From Gemmatimonadota bacterium (GTDB lineage Bacteria; Gemmatimonadota; Gemmatimonadetes; Gemmatimonadales; GWC2-71-9), in the NCBI GenBank assembly GCA_040388535.1, contig JAZKBR010000002.1:376630-440629 (forward strand): a stretch of 64,000 bases of DNA, in the 5' to 3' direction. Under the pieces are notes generated by a model that saw only the letters and a program-made list of their open reading frames with translations, was not told the DNA's origin and did not search any database. A program made the position numbers and the translations under genes. Shown here piece by piece: positions 60,511 to 64,000 of the stretch (position 1 is its first letter; every line of letters begins with the position of its first letter).

Positions 60511-61059
60511 GTGACTCCCCGCCTTCTGCCCCTCGTGCTCGTCGGACTCGCCGCCTGTTCGCCCGCACCGGCGCGCACGCTACCCGGACCAATGGCTGGC
60601 ATCCCGGTCTCCTCGGCCCCAACGCGCATCACCGCACCGGGCGTTCCTTCGCTCGAAGGGATTCCCCAGGCCGTGCGCGTCGGCTTCACCGTCTATGTCT
60701 CGGGGATGGTCCCGGTCGACTCTGCCGGCAACATCATCGGCAGCGGTGACCTCGCTGCGCAGACGCGCCAACTGCTCGTGAACCTCGACGCCGTGGTACG
60801 CGCCGCACACGGCGTGCCGGGCGATGTCGTGAAGGTGACGCTCTATCTCAAGGATGCGACGCCCGAAACGATCTCGACCGCGCGCGCGGCACTCCTCGAT
60901 GGACTCGACAAGCTCACGCCACCGGCGCTCACCGTAGTCGGCGTCGCCGCGTTGCCGGAGCCGTCGATGCGCGTGATGCTCGACGCGACGGCGGTGTTGC
61001 GCTCCGAATATCCTGATCGTACCCGCCCGGGCGGGGCGGGGCGTTCGCGGGGGCGGTAG
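60511..61059 (+). CDS. RidA/YjgF-like lipoprotein
   Basis: A 182-residue protein with a RidA-fold domain behind a lipoprotein signal (RLLPLVLVGLAACSP). The fold is seen in YVSGMVPVDSAGNIIGSGDLAAQTRQLLVNLDAVVRAAHGVPGDVVKVTLYLKD and VVGVAALPEPSMRVMLDATAV. The catalytic Arg of true RidA (in the PxRSC-type segment) is replaced: the sequence reads PPALTVVG. It is therefore unlikely to be an imine deaminase. The GTG at 60511 has GGAG 8 bases upstream; another GTG overlaps the nucleotidase stop at 60475. Confidence 0.8.
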   Translation: MTPRLLPLVLVGLAACSPAPARTLPGPMAGIPVSSAPTRITAPGVPSLEGIPQAVRVGFTVYVSGMVPVDSAGNIIGSGDLAAQTRQLLVNLDAVVRAAHGVPGDVVKVTLYLKDATPETISTARAALLDGLDKLTPPALTVVGVAALPEPSMRVMLDATAVLRSEYPDRTRPGGAGRSRGR

Positions 61060-61066
61060 GGGATTC

Positions 61067-61167
61067 CCGGTGGTGCCGCCCTTGGGCGGCACCGGTTTCC
61101 GAAACGAGGGGGGGTTGGAGGTTTGCTCTAAGGTGAGACCGGTGCCGCCCAAGGGCGGCACCACCGG
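61067..61167. repeat. REPIN-like inverted doublet C
   Basis: CCGGTGGTGCCGCCCTTGGG plus its right half (61067-61095) and its inverted copy (61141-61167, GGTGCCGCCCAAGGGCGGCA plus CCACCGG) are nearly exact reverse complements over about 33 bp. They separate the RidA-like and VOC genes. Confidence 0.87.
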
Positions 61168-61179
61168 AAACTTCTCGGC

Positions 61180-61545
61180 TTACTCCGCGGGCTTCTGATA
61201 AAGCTCAATCCGGTTCCCTTCCGGATCTGACAGCCAGGCAAAATCTCCGGTCGCGGTTTCCTGCCGCTCATCCACGGTCAATCCCGATTCGCCCAGCTGC
61301 TCGATGAAGGCATCGAGATCGGGCACGACCCAGGTGACTTCGACCAGTCGCCGGTCGTGACCGAGCGGATGGTTCGTCTGATGAATGGCGAAGGCAGTGC
61401 CCGGCAACTCGACCCACCAGAAATGGCTGTCCGGCTCGCGAGTGAAGTGCAGGCCGAGGTGCTTCTCGTACCAGTGCGCCAATGAGTCGGCGTGATCGGC
61501 GAAGAGGACGATGCCACCAATTCCAGCCACGCTCTGCCGTTCCAT
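61180..61545 (-). CDS. VOC superfamily (glyoxalase-like) protein
   Basis: A 121-residue metalloprotein of the vicinal oxygen chelate fold: GIGGIVLFADHADSLAHWYEKHLGLHF, a middle VEVTWVVPDLDAFIEQLGESG and the end FAWLSDPEGNRIELYQKP. Such proteins include glyoxalases, dioxygenases and antibiotic-binding proteins; no specific activity can be assigned. Confidence 0.85.
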   Translation of the reverse strand: MERQSVAGIGGIVLFADHADSLAHWYEKHLGLHFTREPDSHFWWVELPGTAFAIHQTNHPLGHDRRLVEVTWVVPDLDAFIEQLGESGLTVDERQETATGDFAWLSDPEGNRIELYQKPAE

Positions 61546-61580
61546 GCATCAGCTCCGCTGTTGGGAAGATGGGGTGAGGC

Positions 61581-62114
61581 TCACCAGCCGCGCGCTGTGC
61601 GCAGCGTGGTGATGTGTGCCACGTGGTGTCGACAGTGCCACGCATACAGGCCGAGCGTCTGCCAGAGGGTGTTCGTCGTTCCGGTCTCTGGATGATAGAA
61701 GGTACGATCAAACTGGGCCGGTGTCATCGCCACCATCATTGCCGACCAGCGCGCGTGCAATCCGTCGAGCAGCTGCAGCGAGGGTGCGACCGGCAACGCG
61801 CGGGCCTCAGGCAGCTCGGCCCAGAGGGCTTCGATATACGGCTTGATGGTGGGCTGATCTTCGGTGAGAGCGAGCTTGAAGCGGCAGTAGGCGTTGAGGT
61901 GCGAGTCGGCGACATGATGCACCAGCTGCCGGACGGTCCAGCCCCCGTCACGATACGGGGTGTCGAGCTGGGCATCGTCGAGGTTCCAGATCGCCGAGCG
62001 GAGGAGGTCGGGGAAGTCCTCGATCTGGCGGAACCACTCGGAGCGAAGCGCATCATCGGGGGCGGTGGCGGGAGCCTGGTACTTGCCGATGGGATAGCGC
62101 GGGTCTGTCGTCAT
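61581..62114 (-). CDS. DinB/YfiT family putative metal-dependent hydrolase
   Basis: A 177-residue four-helix protein of the YfiT branch: DPRYPIGKYQAPA at the start is typical, and metal ligands are seen in WTVRQLVHHVADSHLNAY and in AWHCRHHVAHI. Some members are bacillithiol transferases; the thiol used here is unknown. Confidence 0.86.
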   Translation of the reverse strand: MTTDPRYPIGKYQAPATAPDDALRSEWFRQIEDFPDLLRSAIWNLDDAQLDTPYRDGGWTVRQLVHHVADSHLNAYCRFKLALTEDQPTIKPYIEALWAELPEARALPVAPSLQLLDGLHARWSAMMVAMTPAQFDRTFYHPETGTTNTLWQTLGLYAWHCRHHVAHITTLRTARGW

Positions 62115-62131
62115 CGTTGTTGTCCTGGGAG

Positions 62132-62743
62132 TCAGGTGATCCGGTATTTGGCTCCCGACCAGATCGCGTCGATGGCGATCAGGGAGAGCCGGGTGATCTC
62201 ATCACGTTCGGTAGACTCCCAACCGATGTCGCGATTGAGGGTGCTGACGTGGCCGGGTCGCTTCTTCGGGAACGCGACCCAGAGGGCGCCCCCGCTGACG
62301 CCCGCCTTGATCGCTGCCGGCAGCCGCTTGGCCAGCTTCGCGGCGCTGTCGGCGTAGAGCACCACGACATCGAAGCCGCCCTTCCCCGCCTCGGTCGCGA
62401 GCGTCGTCCCCTTCGGCAACTTCTTGTAAGTCGCCATCGCTTCGGCGTCAGCATCCAGCACCAGGAGGCGCTGACCCGGCTTGATCTTCATCTTGTCGAC
62501 GGTTGGCGCGGTGGAGATGGTATTGCTGAGCGAGGGGCGATCGCTCGCGAGCATTGCCAGCGTCTTCGCCAGACGCCGCTCGCGAGTCTCCGGTTTCTTC
62601 GCCTCGACGAGGGCCTGGATGTGTTCCTTGCGATGGGTGTAGGCGAGGGCATCGAACACCGCCTTCGCATTCGCATCGCGGGCGAGGGCGGCTTTCAGGT
62701 CGGGAGGGACGACGAGGGTGGGGCGCGTCTCTTTCTTGAGCAA
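62132..62743 (-). CDS. YdeI/OmdA-like domain fused to DUF3052-like domain
   Basis: A 203-residue cytoplasmic protein. Residues 8-70 match the YdeI/OmpD-associated module (VPPDLKAALARDANAKAVFDALAYTHRKEHIQALVEAKKPETRERRLAKTL). Residues 85-203 resemble DUF3052 (KMKIKPGQRLLVLDADAEA, FDVVVLYADSAAKLAKRLPAAI, GGALWVAFPKK). The two are usually separate proteins. Function unknown. Confidence 0.75.
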   Translation of the reverse strand: MLKKETRPTLVVPPDLKAALARDANAKAVFDALAYTHRKEHIQALVEAKKPETRERRLAKTLAMLASDRPSLSNTISTAPTVDKMKIKPGQRLLVLDADAEAMATYKKLPKGTTLATEAGKGGFDVVVLYADSAAKLAKRLPAAIKAGVSGGALWVAFPKKRPGHVSTLNRDIGWESTERDEITRLSLIAIDAIWSGAKYRIT

Positions 62744-62781
62744 CGGCGGATCCCTCCGAAGAGAATCGTTGGGCGGCGGGA

Positions 62782-63996
62782 CTACCGCTTCAGGCGGTAG
62801 ACCCGGACGTATTCGACATCGTTTTCATCGCGAATGACGCCGACCACCCGATCGGCAGTGATCTGATGCAACTCGAACCGGCGGGGCAAGGTGATCGCCC
62901 CGAGCCACCGCCCTTCCGCGTCGAGCACGGTCCAGCGCGGCGGGATCGAATCGCGCATGATCGGGCCGACATCGTCCCGCAGCCAGATTGCACCGGTCGC
63001 GTCGACCACCATCTGATAGGTCGCTGGAAGTGTGGCAGGGACACCGATCTCACTATAGAGTCGACGCAACTCGTTCGCGAAATCAGGCGGGAGCTGCCGC
63101 AGTTGCTCGCCCTGCTGGAAACCGAGTGCAGCAAGATCCGATTGCGGAATCAGCCGCCGGGCCCGATCAACGCGATAGCTCGAGACCATGCGGCCGATCG
63201 AATCGTAGACCATCACCCCGTCGATGTTGCCGGTCCCGACCAGCGTACTGGTGCCGCGGGTCGCAATCACCGTGCGGTTGCCGAACGGGCGCTCGATGAT
63301 CGAGACGAACTTCTTCGAGATCACCGCCAGGGCCTCACTCCCCGGCACGGTGACAATCGGCGCTCCGATGGTACCGAGCGCACTCGCCCGGCGCAACGGA
63401 ATCGTATCGCGGCGCCAGCCCGATTTGTCGCCGGTGGCCGCGCCCGAGCGACCCGAGAGGAGCAGCGTGCCGTCGCCGAAGATGCCAGCAGGGACAAAGC
63501 CGAATCGAGTCGCGGCGCTGGTGTCGCGACGCGCTAGTGCAAAACGACGGACGACCTTGCCATCGGGGCTGATCAGCGTCGCCCGATCGAGCTGGGCATC
63601 CCAGATCAGGAGCGAATCACTCGAGGTGCCGACGAGGTGCACACTGCGGAATTCACCTGGTCCACTCCCTGCGCGGCCGGTGCGGCCGACCTCGACGCCG
63701 CGCTTGTCGAAGAAGAGCACGCTCTTCTCGCCGCCGCTCGCGACCGCAATACCGCCATTCGAGAGCAACCGCACGCCGTTGACTTCCACCAGCAGCACGT
63801 GGTTCGGGCCGGTCGCCTCGCCGATCGAGAGCACGGCACTCGTGTCGAGCTGCCACTCGGCCTTGTCGCCCCACGCCGGCGATGTCGAGGTCACGATGCG
63901 CACGCCGGCGGAATCGGTGACGGTATTGCTCACCGGCTTCTTCTCGCCGCTGCAGGCCGAGACGAGGAGTGCGACTGCGAACAGCGAATGACGCAT
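62782..63996 (-). CDS. six-bladed beta-propeller lipoprotein
   Basis: A 404-residue lipoprotein (MRHSLFAVALLVSACSG) with a propeller body. The family loop reads GRAGSGPGEFRSVHLVG; blade cores include LLSNGGIAVASGGEKSVLFFD and SLLIWDAQLDRATLISPDG. It resembles the secreted propellers at 9950 and 35651 but is lipid-anchored. The start lies 4 bp from the window end, so its promoter and upstream neighbours are not visible. Confidence 0.77.
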   Translation of the reverse strand: MRHSLFAVALLVSACSGEKKPVSNTVTDSAGVRIVTSTSPAWGDKAEWQLDTSAVLSIGEATGPNHVLLVEVNGVRLLSNGGIAVASGGEKSVLFFDKRGVEVGRTGRAGSGPGEFRSVHLVGTSSDSLLIWDAQLDRATLISPDGKVVRRFALARRDTSAATRFGFVPAGIFGDGTLLLSGRSGAATGDKSGWRRDTIPLRRASALGTIGAPIVTVPGSEALAVISKKFVSIIERPFGNRTVIATRGTSTLVGTGNIDGVMVYDSIGRMVSSYRVDRARRLIPQSDLAALGFQQGEQLRQLPPDFANELRRLYSEIGVPATLPATYQMVVDATGAIWLRDDVGPIMRDSIPPRWTVLDAEGRWLGAITLPRRFELHQITADRVVGVIRDENDVEYVRVYRLKR

Positions 63997-64000
63997 CAGA

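Overview
The window reads as chromosomal DNA of a high-GC Gram-negative bacterium, most likely from the Gemmatimonadota (Acidobacteriota is the alternative). This is inferred from gene content: two very large ADOP-type FtsX permeases each paired with a PadR regulator, three secreted six-bladed beta-propeller proteins, a DUF5916 outer-membrane protein, DUF2911, DUF3187 and DUF486 proteins, Tat-exported proteins and many lipoproteins. No rRNA, tRNA, CRISPR array, transposase or integrase was seen. Genes are tightly packed; no gap without a gene exceeds about 300 bases except where noted.

Layout. 0-5.5 kb: an Omp85-like barrel (cut by the window edge) coupled to a Tat-exported aspartylglucosaminidase, then a nicotinate salvage operon (pncB, pncA) with a class V aminotransferase and a DUF502 protein. 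5.6-9.3 kb: a lipoprotein, leuS and csaA. 9.34-12.38 kb: a small accessory cassette bounded by two direct copies of the csaA 3' end. It holds a membrane-anchored CPYC thioredoxin-fold protein, a secreted propeller, two paralogous four-cysteine secreted peptides and a divergent LuxR-type HTH gene. This is the best candidate for an undescribed system. 12.4-18.5 kb: two divergent PadR/ADOP pairs with palindromic candidate operators. 18.6-23.6 kb: SRPBCC protein, ferritin, an ECF sigma/anti-sigma/double-PDZ operon, TetR and DUF983. 23.6-33.4 kb: envelope and lipid functions (PAP2, DUF3187, FabH) plus secreted proteins. 33.5-36.8 kb: a two-component system and a second propeller. 37.0-43.2 kb: an ECF sigma factor, its probable antagonist, a Spy-like protein and a complete TolC/MacA/MacB-type export system in one minus-strand operon.

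43.3-50.6 kb: minus-strand housekeeping (cardiolipin synthase, HD protein, DUF6941-like protein, cyclophilin, endonuclease III, PolX with an eroded polymerase site, prolyl iminopeptidase, GAF protein). 50.7-53.6 kb: a complete ECF vitamin/metal importer whose fused ATPase has one degenerate composite site. 53.6-64 kb: HEAT protein, M42 aminopeptidase, acyltransferase, small membrane proteins, 5'-nucleotidase, an exported RidA-like lipoprotein, VOC, DinB, OmdA/DUF3052 and a third propeller.

Two kinds of intergenic repeat recur: heptanucleotide tandem repeats, two of them as inverted pairs (26.05, 46.15 and 57.95 kb), and REPIN-like inverted doublets of a GGTGCCGCC palindrome (57.3, 57.8 and 61.1 kb). 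Start codons were revised using Shine-Dalgarno sites, stop/start overlaps and signal peptides. All functional calls rest on motif recognition by eye; no database search was run.
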